A stretch of 11,894 nucleotides of DNA, from the NCBI GenBank assembly GCA_028865845.1, contig JAGWJK010000045.1, positions 1-11,894 on the forward strand. The letters run 5' to 3'. The translations under genes and the position numbers were made by a program. Origin of the DNA: Rhizobiaceae bacterium (lineage in GTDB: Bacteria; Pseudomonadota; Alphaproteobacteria; Rhizobiales; Rhizobiaceae). Under the pieces are notes generated by a model. That model did no database searches. It worked only from the letters and a program-made list of their open reading frames with translations, and was not told where the DNA came from. Shown one piece after another: positions 1 through 8,681 of the stretch (positions within the stretch are counted from its first letter, which is position 1; every line of letters begins with the position of its first letter).

Positions 1-193
1 ATTCCATCCACTTGTCGATAATCCGGTCGCGAACGACGAGGATGGTCGCGGTCAGCCAGTCATGCGGCTTGGCGACTTTCGCGTCCTTGCCGATACGATA
101 GGTCAAGCGCTCGATGATTTCTTCCGCAAGGATTTCTGGCCGGGAGCTGCGCGGGGCCGGAACTGGGAGATTGGCCTTCGTCACGTTATTCAT
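1..193 (-). CDS. glgP: Glycogen phosphorylase, N-terminal fragment (cut by window edge)
   Basis: Only the first 64 codons are present; the gene continues past base 1. Glycogen phosphorylase removes glucose from alpha-1,4-glucan ends with phosphate, giving glucose-1-phosphate in the cytoplasm. The visible stretch contains the pattern RLTYRIGKD, then HDWLTATILVVRDRIIDKWM. This matches the conserved bacterial phosphorylase N-terminus, in which a 'LTY..GKD' segment precedes a 'DW..AT...VRDR..D.W' helix. The first 20 or so residues are Pro/Ser-rich and look like a variable tail. I chose the ATG at 193, with a purine-rich GGCGAG about 11 nt upstream. An in-frame ATG at 211 would add MARLDS and cannot be excluded. 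The catalytic and pyridoxal-phosphate regions lie outside the window, so the identification rests on the N-terminal motif alone. The rest of a glycogen operon probably continues beyond the left edge (inference). Confidence 0.8.
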   Translation of the reverse strand, partial: MNNVTKANLPVPAPRSSRPEILAEEIIERLTYRIGKDAKVAKPHDWLTATILVVRDRIIDKWME

Positions 194-412
194 ACTATCA
201 AGTCTCGCCATTTGTGATTAATTTTCAGGGCGTTACACCCATATAAATCAAACTGCCACTCCGTCTTGTTACCAGTTTACGCACCGATGTAAAGCTGTTG
301 CAACAAGTGAATTAGGCAAACGCGAAAATAGCGGGCAAACGCTCTCAAAGCGCTAAAAAGACTTGATTCCCATTATTTTTCGGGCTCTTATCGCTGGATC
401 AGTTGATAACGA
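194..412. other. Intergenic region upstream of glgP
   Basis: This AT-richer spacer must hold the promoter for glgP on the minus strand. A weak candidate is TTGCAA (303-298) followed, 18 nt later, by TAAACT (279-274). A 10-bp palindrome, TGTTGCAACA, sits at 296-305. No strong Shine-Dalgarno sequence is seen before either possible glgP start. No ORF or RNA gene was recognised. Confidence 0.4.
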
Positions 413-450
413 AAAGCCGCCCCGGATTGTTTCGGGGCGGCTTTCGTTTT
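413..450 (-). terminator. Intrinsic terminator after the VWA/TadG-like gene
   Basis: There is a perfect 12-bp GC-rich stem: arms 413-424 and 433-444, with an 8-nt loop at 425-432. It starts about 45 nt past the stop of the VWA gene at 490. On the minus strand the stem is followed by TTCGTTATC, a weak U tract. On the plus strand it is followed by CGTTTT, so it could also work in that direction, although no plus-strand gene ends here. Confidence 0.8.
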
Positions 451-489
451 CTAGGCCTATCCTTGGGCTCAGCGCACGTGGCGCGGCCG

Positions 490-1734
490 TTATTTGTTGA
501 GAAGCGTCAGTTGCTTCGAAGCCTGGGCGCCGATAGTCGAAAATGCACTGAAGAGATCGGCGGCATTTTGCGGCGTGAAGTAATCAGCCTGTGTCGTTGC
601 GCAATAGCTGAGCAAAGCCTGGCCGTTCGACGGGGCCATGAAAGCAATTGTGTAAACCGTGATGTTGTTTTGGCGAGCCTTGTCGCACTGTAATTTCGTA
701 GTGGTATCGGCGTTGGCGACGTTATTATCGCCGTCGGTCATGAAGACGATGTATTTACCGGGGTTCGTCTGGCCGTTCTTCGCCTTGTGCGCCGCTTGCT
801 CGTTCGTCAATCCCGGCGAAGTCGAGGACGCCGAGGTCAACGCGGTGACAGCGTCCGTGAAGGCAGGAGCCGAATTCGTGGTGCCGGACGAGCTGAGGTT
901 GTTGACGTAGGCGGTGAGGCCGCTCGTGCCCCAGGCCATAGGGCTCGCTGTCTGTGCGACGGAGTTGTACGATTCCGCGCCGGTGCGGACGTACATGCTG
1001 TTCGGATCGGCGCCGTTCAGTTGCGTGGCAAGATTGGAAACGGCAATCTTCAGGGACTGCATCTTGGTGTAATAGTTGGGCTCGGTTCCCGTGCACGTGC
1101 TCTTGACGCTCTTGCCCTTCGAGTTGGTTGTCGTGCAGCTGTAGGTATAGGTCTGGGTCGGCGTCTGGGCATTGACCGTATCCGTTGCTTCGTCCATCGA
1201 GCCGGAGCGGTCGAGAACGAAATACATGGAGAGCGCGCTTTTCTGGATGGAGGTGCCGCTGCTCGACGTGCTCGAGGAGCCAATGTTCATCGACGAGATG
1301 CCGAGCATGTGGGTCATGCCGTTCGTGCTCATCGGATAGGTGGCGTTGACGACGACCGAATAGCTTGTGCCGCCAGAGGAGTTCGTGGTCGGCGTTATCT
1401 GGGCGGTGGTGCCGCTTTTCAAGGCGGCGGATGCAGTCTGATCGCTGCTGAGATAGTTCGACATCTGGCCGATGACGAAATTGGTTGCAAACTGCTGGGC
1501 ATTATCTGTTGTCACGGAGCCGTCGGCGAGGGCAGTTGCGGTGGCAAGGGCGGCAGCGTCGGAGGCTTCCTGCAACTGGCTGTGAGACAGCGCCATGTTG
1601 GAAACATCGACGGCTACACCTGCTGCCGCGGCTGTCACCGGGATCGCCAGCGCCGTCAATATGCCGAAATTGCCGCTGCGATCGCGCAGGAGATTCTTAA
1701 TACCGCAAAATATGGTCGATCCGGTGATCATCAT
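490..1734 (-). CDS. TadE/TadG-like membrane-anchored VWA-domain protein
   Basis: This 414-residue protein is probably anchored in the inner membrane with its bulk outside. Residues 16-20 (RDRSG) precede one hydrophobic segment at about 22-44, and then a polar helix rich in Ala/Ser follows (to about 72). This is the layout of TadE/TadG pilin-like proteins. A Ser/Thr/Asn-rich linker leads to a von Willebrand factor A domain from about residue 168. Its metal-ion-dependent adhesion motif DxSxS is seen at 175-179 (DRSGS), and a second acidic loop follows beta strand IVFMTDGD (329-336). Four cysteines (200, 214, 350, 378) could form disulfides in the periplasm. Two adjacent ATG codons (1734, 1731) could start it; the Shine-Dalgarno sequence is poor. 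Known TadG proteins belong to Flp/Tad pilus systems, but no other tad gene is nearby. Identification as a TadG-like VWA protein is firm; its role in pilus assembly or adhesion is uncertain. Confidence 0.85.
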   Translation of the reverse strand: MMITGSTIFCGIKNLLRDRSGNFGILTALAIPVTAAAAGVAVDVSNMALSHSQLQEASDAAALATATALADGSVTTDNAQQFATNFVIGQMSNYLSSDQTASAALKSGTTAQITPTTNSSGGTSYSVVVNATYPMSTNGMTHMLGISSMNIGSSSTSSSGTSIQKSALSMYFVLDRSGSMDEATDTVNAQTPTQTYTYSCTTTNSKGKSVKSTCTGTEPNYYTKMQSLKIAVSNLATQLNGADPNSMYVRTGAESYNSVAQTASPMAWGTSGLTAYVNNLSSSGTTNSAPAFTDAVTALTSASSTSPGLTNEQAAHKAKNGQTNPGKYIVFMTDGDNNVANADTTTKLQCDKARQNNITVYTIAFMAPSNGQALLSYCATTQADYFTPQNAADLFSAFSTIGAQASKQLTLLNK

Positions 1735-1862
1735 GTCCGCCCAGAAGAGTAAAAGCCTCAGTTATGGGGCGGACTATCGACGAGAAAGATAAGCGCAGCG
1801 TTGAGGATATCGTTCGATTTTTATCGATCGGCCGAATTATTCCCGATTTGGGCTGTTTTTAT

Positions 1863-2747
1863 CTATTGCTGCTTTAGCGGAACGACATCGACGGCCTGGA
1901 CCGATGTCTGGCTGCCATAGCTTTTCAGCACGCCGATGACAGGGGCGACATCGGAATAGTCGCGACCATAGGCAACAACGATATGATCGGTGCCGGCGGG
2001 GATGTTGTTGGTCGGATCGAGCTCGATCCAGCCGATCGTGTGCCCGCACCAGATGCGCACCCATGCATGCATGGCGTCGGCGCCTTCGAGACGCTCCTTG
2101 CCGGGCGGCGGAATCGTGCGAAGAAAGCCGCTGACATAGCCGGCGGGAATGCCGAGGCTGCGTAGCGCGATGATCATGACATGCGAAAAATCCTGGCACA
2201 CGCCGCGCTTCAGGCGAAACGCTTCCTTCGGTGTCGTATCCACCGTGGTCGCCTTGGGATCGTAGACGAAATCCTTATGGATCTGGCCGCAGACGGCATG
2301 GGCGATCTGCATGACCGTCAGCTTGGTCGTTGCCCATTGCCGGGCGTAGCTGGCGATGTCTGGCGTGTCCGGCAAGCGCGGGCTGGTGCTCAAGAAATGA
2401 TGTGGCGAGGAAGGATCGACCGACCAGCAGTCGTTGATATCCTCAAGCAGATCCGAAAGCACCGGCGAAAAGTCGGCGCCGATCGGATGGCTTTCCACCT
2501 GAACCCGCGCCTGCATGCGGATATCGAGCTTTTCATGCGGATTGCGCACCAGGATCGAGGTCGCGGGATGCTGGAAGAAATCCGTAAAGTTCGATTTCTC
2601 GTCCGGCTGCGGCGAAACCTGCAGCGAACCGGCGATCAGCCGCTGGCGGTTCGGCAATGACAGCGGCAGCAGGCGCACGATATGCCGCGCGCCGGAGGCC
2701 GGCACGTCATATATATAGCCCATGTGCAGCGACAGGTCGTAAAGCAT
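1863..2747 (-). CDS. Transglutaminase-like cysteine enzyme (last gene of operon)
   Basis: This 294-residue protein has the Bact_transglu_N region (about 1-150: beta-rich, opening with LHMGYIYDVPASGARHIVRL) followed by a transglutaminase core. The catalytic triad is visible: Cys184 in KRGVCQDFSHV, His227 in GADAMHAWV and Asp244 in IELDPTNN. No signal peptide or membrane segment is seen, so it is probably cytoplasmic. Enzymes of this fold can cross-link, deamidate or hydrolyse glutamine-type amides, and many bacterial members act as peptidases; the substrate here is unknown. The ATG at 2747 lies 4 nt after the stop of the ATP-grasp/alpha-E gene, which implies co-transcription and probable translational coupling. 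It is shorter than the first gene's transglutaminase, lacks the DUF2126 extension, and is a divergent paralogue of it. No clear intrinsic terminator follows within the 128-nt spacer to the VWA gene. Confidence 0.93.
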   Translation of the reverse strand: MLYDLSLHMGYIYDVPASGARHIVRLLPLSLPNRQRLIAGSLQVSPQPDEKSNFTDFFQHPATSILVRNPHEKLDIRMQARVQVESHPIGADFSPVLSDLLEDINDCWSVDPSSPHHFLSTSPRLPDTPDIASYARQWATTKLTVMQIAHAVCGQIHKDFVYDPKATTVDTTPKEAFRLKRGVCQDFSHVMIIALRSLGIPAGYVSGFLRTIPPPGKERLEGADAMHAWVRIWCGHTIGWIELDPTNNIPAGTDHIVVAYGRDYSDVAPVIGVLKSYGSQTSVQAVDVVPLKQQ

Positions 2748-2751
2748 CAGA

Positions 2752-5169
2752 TCATCCGAGATAGGTCTGGGCGAGCAGGTCCGAGAGGCGTTCGAGCTCC
2801 CGTTCCATCCGCTTGTAGACCTCGTCGTTCATCGTTTCCGGTGTCATGACAGCGAGGCCCGAATGCAGCCGCATGGCTTCACGATAGAACGGTGACATCT
2901 GGCCGTTGATGAAGGCATTCGGCAGTTGCTCTACCTCCCGGTGGATTTCGTTCATCTGGAAGAGGATCGAACGCGGGTTGAGCGGATCAAGCGCCAGCAG
3001 GTCGGTCACCGTCAGGCGAGCGGTGTTGACGTTGTAGCGGCGGCGGTGGGTCATGACGCTGTCGCCGATCTCCAGCAGCATGTCGAGCGCACCGTCGGGC
3101 GCCTCCGGTCCGGACATATGGCCCATCAGCCGCGTCATGTGCAGGCCGCGCTCGATGTAGCGGCCGAGCGACAGGAAGCGCCAGCCGGTGAAACGGTACA
3201 TGTTTTCATGCACGAGACCGGCAAAACCCGCGAGCTTGCGCAGCAGGATCGTCATCGCATGGCTGGCGTCGTCGCCGGCCTTCACCTTTTCCTTGAAACG
3301 GCGTGCCGTCTTGGCGAGATCGTTCAGCGCCAGCCAGCCGTCCGGCGAGAAGCGGTCACGGATGTTGCTGGCAGAATAGACGGCGCTGTCGATATTGCGC
3401 AGCAGGCTGTCGGGCACCGGTTCGCTGGTGTCGATATCAACAGCTTCGAGATAGGCGGAGACGTCGGCGAGTAGCGGCTGGCTCGGATCGGCGGCTTCGG
3501 CGTAGCGGCCATGCCAGGCGCGCAGGATACGCAATGCGCCTTCGGCACGCTCGATGTAGCGGCCGAGCCAGAACAGATTGTCGGCCGCGCGGCTCGGCAG
3601 GCTCACCGGCATGTTGCGCGTGAAGCTTTCCTCGGTCGGCAGGAGCGTGTGACGGGCGACGGGCTTATCCGAAACGATCCAGACGTCGGCGGCGGCACCG
3701 CCCGATTGCATAGCGATGGCGGCGACGTCGTCACCACTGCCGATGCGGGCGAAACCGCCGGGCATGATCTGCCAGCCATTTTCCGTACGGGCGGCGAAGA
3801 CGCGCAAGCTCATAGGGCGCGGCCTCAGCTTGCCGTTCACCCAGGCGGGTGTCGTCGACAGCGTCACGACCTCCTGGCCGACCAATTTATGACCGTCGGT
3901 GGTCAACCACTCCGAGATCGATTCCTTGGCGGTGCTCCGCAGCGTCGAGCCGAGCACGGATTGGCCGTTATCGTCGAAGAAGGGCATGCAGGAATAAGCC
4001 GGCCCGATCACCATTTTTTCGATGTTGGCGGCGACGTGTTCGCGTTCCGCTTCCTGTCCGCACCACCACGTCGCGATCGAGGGCAGCTTCAGGTCCTCGC
4101 CGCGCAAGTGCCGACAGATGGTGGGCATGAAGGCCAGCAATGCGCGCGTTTCGAGAATGCCCGAACCGAGCGCGTTGACGATGGTGACGGCCTGCGCTCG
4201 CAGCGCCTGCACCATGCCGGGCGTGCCGATATGGGATTGCTGGTTGAGTTCCAGCGGATCGGAATAGGAAGCGTCCAGGCGCCGCCAGAGGACGCTGATC
4301 GGCCGCAGGCCTGCCACGGTTCGAACCATCAGCTGATCGTTGACGACGGTAATGTCTTCGCCTTCCAGCAGCATGAAGCCGAGATAGCGGGCGATGTAGG
4401 CATGCTCGTAATAGGTTTCGTTGGCGGGGCCTGGGGTCAGGACGGCAATACGCCCCTCCGCGCTGCGCTTCACGCCCTGAAGGGCATCGCGGAAGGCGCC
4501 GAAGAAGGAGGCGAGCCGGTGCACATTGGTTTCCGCGTAGATGTCGGAGAAGGCGCGCGTGGTGGCGACACGGGTTTCCAAGGCGAAGCCGGCTCCCGAA
4601 GGCGCCTGGGCGCGGTCGGCAAGCACCCACCAATTGCCGTCAGGCCCGCGGCCGACTTCGAAGGCGAGAAAGTGCAGGTAGTGGCCATCGGCAGGCTTCA
4701 CGCCGGCCAGCGGCCGCAGGAATTCCGGATTGGCACCGATCAGGGCAGGCGGCAGCAGGCCTTCGTTGACCAGGCGGTTGTCGCCATAGATGTCGGCGAT
4801 GATCTCTTCCAGCAGATCGGCGCGCTGGCGCAGCCCTTCCGACAGCGCCTGCCATTCGCGCTCGTCGATGAGCACGGGAATATGGGAGATCGGCCAGCTG
4901 CGTTCGCTGAGGCCCTTTGCGCCATAGGCGCGGTAGAACACCCCGGCGTCCCGCAGATAGCGGTCGGCGCGGGCAAAACGTTCAAGCAGCTCCTTTTCCG
5001 GCATCCGGGTCAAGGCGGCCAACAGGTTCTGCCAGACGGGGCGGACCGCGCCTGTGTTGTCGACCATCTCGTCCGCAACGCCGGGCAAGGCGGAATAGGC
5101 AAAGGCCGGATCGTTGCCGATGCCAGCCTTTACGTCGTCTCGCCGCTCCAACGCCGGTTTCTTACCCAT
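2752..5169 (-). CDS. Circularly permuted type 2 ATP-grasp fused to alpha-E domain
   Basis: This 805-residue fusion has two parts. Residues about 45-505 are the circularly permuted ATP-grasp region (DUF404/DUF407). Hallmarks are WVLADRAQAPSGAGFALETR near 181-200, the NETYYEHAYIARYLG segment near 250-264, and PLELNQQSHIGTPGMVQA near 305-322. Residues about 520-800 are the helical alpha-E domain (DUF403), with LFWLGRYIERAEG near 532-544, its repeat FLSLGRYIERG near 665-675, and DPLNPRSILFQM near 728-739. ATP-grasp enzymes join a carboxylate to an amine through an acyl-phosphate; the substrate here is unknown. The chosen ATG (5169) has AGGAA 5 nt upstream and lies 13 nt after the previous stop. 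A TTG at 5193 would add eight residues and overlap that gene. In many bacteria these two domains are separate adjacent genes, so the fusion fixes them 1:1. Confidence 0.93.
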   Translation of the reverse strand: MGKKPALERRDDVKAGIGNDPAFAYSALPGVADEMVDNTGAVRPVWQNLLAALTRMPEKELLERFARADRYLRDAGVFYRAYGAKGLSERSWPISHIPVLIDEREWQALSEGLRQRADLLEEIIADIYGDNRLVNEGLLPPALIGANPEFLRPLAGVKPADGHYLHFLAFEVGRGPDGNWWVLADRAQAPSGAGFALETRVATTRAFSDIYAETNVHRLASFFGAFRDALQGVKRSAEGRIAVLTPGPANETYYEHAYIARYLGFMLLEGEDITVVNDQLMVRTVAGLRPISVLWRRLDASYSDPLELNQQSHIGTPGMVQALRAQAVTIVNALGSGILETRALLAFMPTICRHLRGEDLKLPSIATWWCGQEAEREHVAANIEKMVIGPAYSCMPFFDDNGQSVLGSTLRSTAKESISEWLTTDGHKLVGQEVVTLSTTPAWVNGKLRPRPMSLRVFAARTENGWQIMPGGFARIGSGDDVAAIAMQSGGAAADVWIVSDKPVARHTLLPTEESFTRNMPVSLPSRAADNLFWLGRYIERAEGALRILRAWHGRYAEAADPSQPLLADVSAYLEAVDIDTSEPVPDSLLRNIDSAVYSASNIRDRFSPDGWLALNDLAKTARRFKEKVKAGDDASHAMTILLRKLAGFAGLVHENMYRFTGWRFLSLGRYIERGLHMTRLMGHMSGPEAPDGALDMLLEIGDSVMTHRRRYNVNTARLTVTDLLALDPLNPRSILFQMNEIHREVEQLPNAFINGQMSPFYREAMRLHSGLAVMTPETMNDEVYKRMERELERLSDLLAQTYLG

Positions 5170-5182
5170 GCGTGTTCCTGTT

Positions 5183-8100
5183 TCAAACTCCAACTGGCCG
5201 CCGCAGATCGAGCGTCAGCGGAAATTCCGCAGACACTTTTTCCGCCCGCGGACTATAGTTGTCGGCTGTATGTCCCCAAGGTTCGAAACGCGCCAGGCGA
5301 CGCGCTTCCGCCTCGTTGCCGTTGACGGGAAAAGTGTCATAGTTCCGGCCGCCGGGATGAGCAACATGGTAGATGCAGCCGCCGATCGAACGCTTCGACC
5401 ATGTATCATAAATGTCGAAGGTCAGGGGCGTATTGATCGGCAGGACCGGGTGCAGGCCGGACGCCGGATGCCAGGCCTTGTAGCGAAGGCCGGCGACCGA
5501 AACGCCCGAGGTGCCCGTCGGCGTCAACGGCATGACGCGGCCGTTGCAGGTGACGACGTAGCGCGACGCATTGTTGGTTTCGAGCCGTACCTGAAGGCGC
5601 TCCACCGACGAATCGACGTAACGCACCGTGCCGCCCGGCGCACCTTCTTCGCCCATGACATGCCAGGGTTCCAGAGCCTGGCGCAGTTCCAGCTTGTTGC
5701 CCTCGTATTCCACCTCGCCGCAGAACGGGAAGCGGAATTCGAGCTGCGCCTGGAACCATTCCGGACGAAGATCGAAACCGTTTTGCCGGAGGTCGGCGAG
5801 CACGTCGAGGAAATCCTGCCAGATATAATGCGGCAGCATGAACCGGTCGTGCAGCGCGGTGCCCCAGCGCACGAAGCTGCCTTCGATCGGCTCGCGCCAG
5901 AAACGTGCGATGAGAGCACGCACCAGCAACTGCTGGGCAAGGCTCATGCGCGCGTTCGGTGGCATTTCGAAGCCACGGAATTCCACGAGGCCAAGGCGGC
6001 CTGTCGGCCCGTCGGGCGAAAACAGCTTGTCGATGCAGACTTCAGAGCGATGCGTATTGCCGCTGGAATCGGTCAGAATATTGCGGAACAGCCGGTCGAC
6101 GAGCCATGGCAATGGTTGAATGCCGCGTCCGGGAGCCGGCACCTGGGAAATCGCGATTTCCAGTTCGTACAGGCTGTCATGGCGAGCCTCGTCGATGCGC
6201 GGCGCCTGGCTCGTCGGGCCGATGAACAGGCCGGAGAAAAGATAGGAGAGCGACGGATGGCGCTGCCAGTGCAGCACGATGCTCTTCAAAAGGTCCGGCC
6301 GGCGCAGGAAAGGACTGTTGTTCGGGTTGTCGCCGCCAACCACCACATGATTACCGCCGCCGGTGCCGGTGTGGCGGCCATCGATCATGAACTTGTCGGC
6401 GCCGAGCCGCGTCTGCCGGGCCTCTTCGTAAATGGTCGTAGTGATATCGACGCAGTCGCTCCACCGGGCAGCCGGATGGATGTTCACCTCGATCACGCCA
6501 GGATCCGGCGCGACGCGGATGACATTGATGCGCTCGTCCTGCGGCGGCGGATAGCCTTCGATGTGGATCGGCAGGCCGACACTTGTTGCCGCATTTTCCG
6601 CCGCTGCCAGCAGCTCGAGATAGTCCTCGATGCGCTCGACCGGCGGCATGAAGACGCAAAGCCTGCCGTCGCGCGGCTCGACCGAGATCGCCGTGCGCAC
6701 CGCACCGCCGATTTCGCCGACGATCTGCTCGACCCGGTTTTGTGCGGGTTCGTCCCGCTGGAAGGATGCTTCCGGCATGGCGCGGCCGACCGGCACGAAA
6801 ACATCGGGTAGGGGAGCGCGCGGGATCGAGGGATCGGCCGGGTGGATATAGGGATAACGTGCCGGGGATATGTAGGGCAGGGTGCCGAGCGGCAGGCGGT
6901 AGCCCACCGGACTGTCGCCGGGCAGGAGGAAGATGCGGCCACGCCGCGTGCGCCATTTTTCGCTGGCCCAACGGCGGCCGGTGGCCTTGGCGTTCCATGC
7001 CTGAACCGGCAGGACATAGCCGGTCGGGACCGTCAGGCCGCGCGCGAAGACCCGGGCGATGCGGTTGCGCTCCTCGGGATCTTTCAGCTTCGAATTCGCG
7101 GGATCGACGTTCTCGGGCAGATTGCCTTCGCGGATGATCCATTCGGCGGAATCTTCGTATGCCGGCTGCACCATGTCGGGCGCGATCGCCAGATCTTTGG
7201 CGATGGCCGTCAGCAGTTTTTCAGCATCGTCGGCGCTTGCGCCGGTCTCGACCCCTTCGCGGGCGATCAATGCCGGGTTCTGCCAGACCGGCTTGCCGTC
7301 CTTTCGCCAGTAGAGAGAGAAGGTCCAGCGCGGCAGGCTCTCGCCCGGATACCATTTGCCCTGGCCGTAATGCAGGAAGCCGCCGGGTGCGAAGCGGTCT
7401 CGCAGGCGACGGATCAGCTGATCGGCCTTGTCTCGCTTGGTCGGGCCGACGGCGCCGGTATTCCATTCTTCCGATTCGAAGTCGTCGATGGAAACGAAGG
7501 TCGGTTCGCCGCCCATTGTCAGGCGCACATCCTCGGTTTGCAGGAGACGGTCGACCTGCTCGCCGAGCTCGTTCAGCGCCTCCCAGCTTTCGTCGGAAAA
7601 GGGTTTGGTGATGCGCGGGTGCTCGGCAACGCGATCGACCTTCATGTCGAAGCCGAATTCGGTCTTGGCCTCGCCGAAATAGCCGCCGGAGATCGGCGCT
7701 GCATTGCGGTAGTGCGGCGTCGCGGCAAGCGGAATGTGGCTCTCGCCGGTCAACAGGCCTGATGTCGGGTCGAGCCCGACCCAACCTGCGCCGGGAAGAT
7801 AGACCTCGGCCCAGGCGTGCAGATCGGTGAAGTCATAATCCGTGCCGGACGGGCCGTCGAGCGCCTTCAGGTCCGGGGTCAGCTGGACGAGGTAACCGGA
7901 CACGAAGCGGGCCGCAAAGCCGAGATTGCGGATGATCTGCACGAGCAGCCAGCTGGTATCGCGGCAGGACCCCTTGGCAAGCTCCAGGGTTTCTTCGGGC
8001 GTCTGGACGCCTGTTTCCAGGCGGATCACATAGCCGATCTCATGCTGGAGGCGGGTGTTGAGGCCGACGAGCATGTCGACGGTCTTCTGTTTCGAACGGT

Positions 8101-8503
8101 CGATGGTGTCGAGGAAGGCCTTCAGGCGCGGGCCGGGCTCCTCGGGTTTCATGTAGATGGTCAGGTCTTCGCGGATGGTTTCCGGATAGTCGAAAGGCCA
8201 TTCCGTCGCCTCCTCTTCGACAAAGAAGTCGAAGGGATTGTAGACGGTCATATCTGCGATCAGATCGACCTCGATCTTCAGTTCCGTCACCGGATCGGGA
8301 AAAACGAAGCGTGCGAGATAGTTGCCGTAGGGATCCTGCTGCAGATTGACGAAGTGATTGGAGGGCGTGACCTTCAGCGAATGGCTGAGAACGCGTGTCT
8401 TGGAATGCGAGGCAGGTTTCAGGCGAATGATCTGGGGACCGAGGCGGATCGGATTGTCATATTTATAGTGGGTGAGATGATAAACGCTTGCTTTGATCGA
8501 CAT
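5183..8503 (-). CDS. Transglutaminase fused to DUF2126 putative amidoligase (first gene of operon)
   Basis: The protein has 1106 residues. It opens with a Bact_transglu_N region ([21 protein letters not shown]), then a transglutaminase core with Cys180 in GSCRDTSW, His229 in DLHAWAEV and Asp245 in VGLDPTSG. From about residue 325 ([15 protein letters not shown]) to the end it is DUF2126, a family annotated as putative amidoligase. Within this part the patterns GVIEVNIHP (about 670-678) and [16 protein letters not shown] (about 709-724) resemble the acidic and glycine-rich active-site segments of glutamine-synthetase-like ligases; that comparison is my inference. No signal peptide or membrane segment is evident. 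I chose the ATG at 8503 because the conserved family sequence begins there and AAAGAGA lies just upstream. An in-frame ATG at 8539 and a TTG at 8602 are alternatives. It leads the operon and is followed after 13 nt by the ATP-grasp fusion. The reaction and substrate are unknown. Confidence 0.93.
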   Translation of the reverse strand: MSIKASVYHLTHYKYDNPIRLGPQIIRLKPASHSKTRVLSHSLKVTPSNHFVNLQQDPYGNYLARFVFPDPVTELKIEVDLIADMTVYNPFDFFVEEEATEWPFDYPETIREDLTIYMKPEEPGPRLKAFLDTIDRSKQKTVDMLVGLNTRLQHEIGYVIRLETGVQTPEETLELAKGSCRDTSWLLVQIIRNLGFAARFVSGYLVQLTPDLKALDGPSGTDYDFTDLHAWAEVYLPGAGWVGLDPTSGLLTGESHIPLAATPHYRNAAPISGGYFGEAKTEFGFDMKVDRVAEHPRITKPFSDESWEALNELGEQVDRLLQTEDVRLTMGGEPTFVSIDDFESEEWNTGAVGPTKRDKADQLIRRLRDRFAPGGFLHYGQGKWYPGESLPRWTFSLYWRKDGKPVWQNPALIAREGVETGASADDAEKLLTAIAKDLAIAPDMVQPAYEDSAEWIIREGNLPENVDPANSKLKDPEERNRIARVFARGLTVPTGYVLPVQAWNAKATGRRWASEKWRTRRGRIFLLPGDSPVGYRLPLGTLPYISPARYPYIHPADPSIPRAPLPDVFVPVGRAMPEASFQRDEPAQNRVEQIVGEIGGAVRTAISVEPRDGRLCVFMPPVERIEDYLELLAAAENAATSVGLPIHIEGYPPPQDERINVIRVAPDPGVIEVNIHPAARWSDCVDITTTIYEEARQTRLGADKFMIDGRHTGTGGGNHVVVGGDNPNNSPFLRRPDLLKSIVLHWQRHPSLSYLFSGLFIGPTSQAPRIDEARHDSLYELEIAISQVPAPGRGIQPLPWLVDRLFRNILTDSSGNTHRSEVCIDKLFSPDGPTGRLGLVEFRGFEMPPNARMSLAQQLLVRALIARFWREPIEGSFVRWGTALHDRFMLPHYIWQDFLDVLADLRQNGFDLRPEWFQAQLEFRFPFCGEVEYEGNKLELRQALEPWHVMGEEGAPGGTVRYVDSSVERLQVRLETNNASRYVVTCNGRVMPLTPTGTSGVSVAGLRYKAWHPASGLHPVLPINTPLTFDIYDTWSKRSIGGCIYHVAHPGGRNYDTFPVNGNEAEARRLARFEPWGHTADNYSPRAEKVSAEFPLTLDLRRPVGV

Positions 8504-8630
8504 ATTTCTCTTTGCCTGGCTCGCATCTTCGTGCGGCATTTGCTGTTCCCGCCAGCAGTGTGTGCAATGCAGCGGAAGAATGCAAGGCGTCATGAAGTGC
8601 AAACGCCAGCGTTACAGCTCAGGCTAAAAT
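8504..8630 (-). promoter_or_regulatory. Presumed promoter region of the transglutaminase operon
   Basis: The manC terminator lies just upstream and the operon's first ATG is at 8503, so this 127-nt stretch should hold the operon promoter. I see no convincing -35/-10 pair; the best is TTGCAT with CACACT 17 nt downstream, which matches poorly in the -10. The location is inferred from context only. Confidence 0.3.
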
Positions 8631-8656
8631 AAAAGCGGCGGACTTTCGCCCGCCGC
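8631..8656 (-). terminator. Intrinsic terminator after manC
   Basis: Minus-strand RNA forms a 7-bp all-GC stem (GCGGCGG at 8656-8650 in the minus reading pairs with CCGCCGC at 8641-8635) around an 8-nt loop. It is followed at once by TTTTATTTTA. It sits 26 nt past the manC stop and separates manC from the transglutaminase operon. Confidence 0.9.
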
Positions 8657-8681
8657 CTGTCGATCGTTGCTGTCGCGCGCT

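Noticed and set aside
787..1752. Plus-strand open frame of 321 codons opposite the VWA gene
   Set aside because: Its translation is Gly/Arg-rich and low-complexity, antisense to a gene with an intact MIDAS motif.
3511..6811. Long plus-strand open frames (about 565-604 codons) opposite the ATP-grasp and DUF2126 genes
   Set aside because: They lie antisense to well-conserved genes. Their translations are rich in Arg, Gly, His and Gln with no recognisable domain, as expected from high-GC third-position bias.
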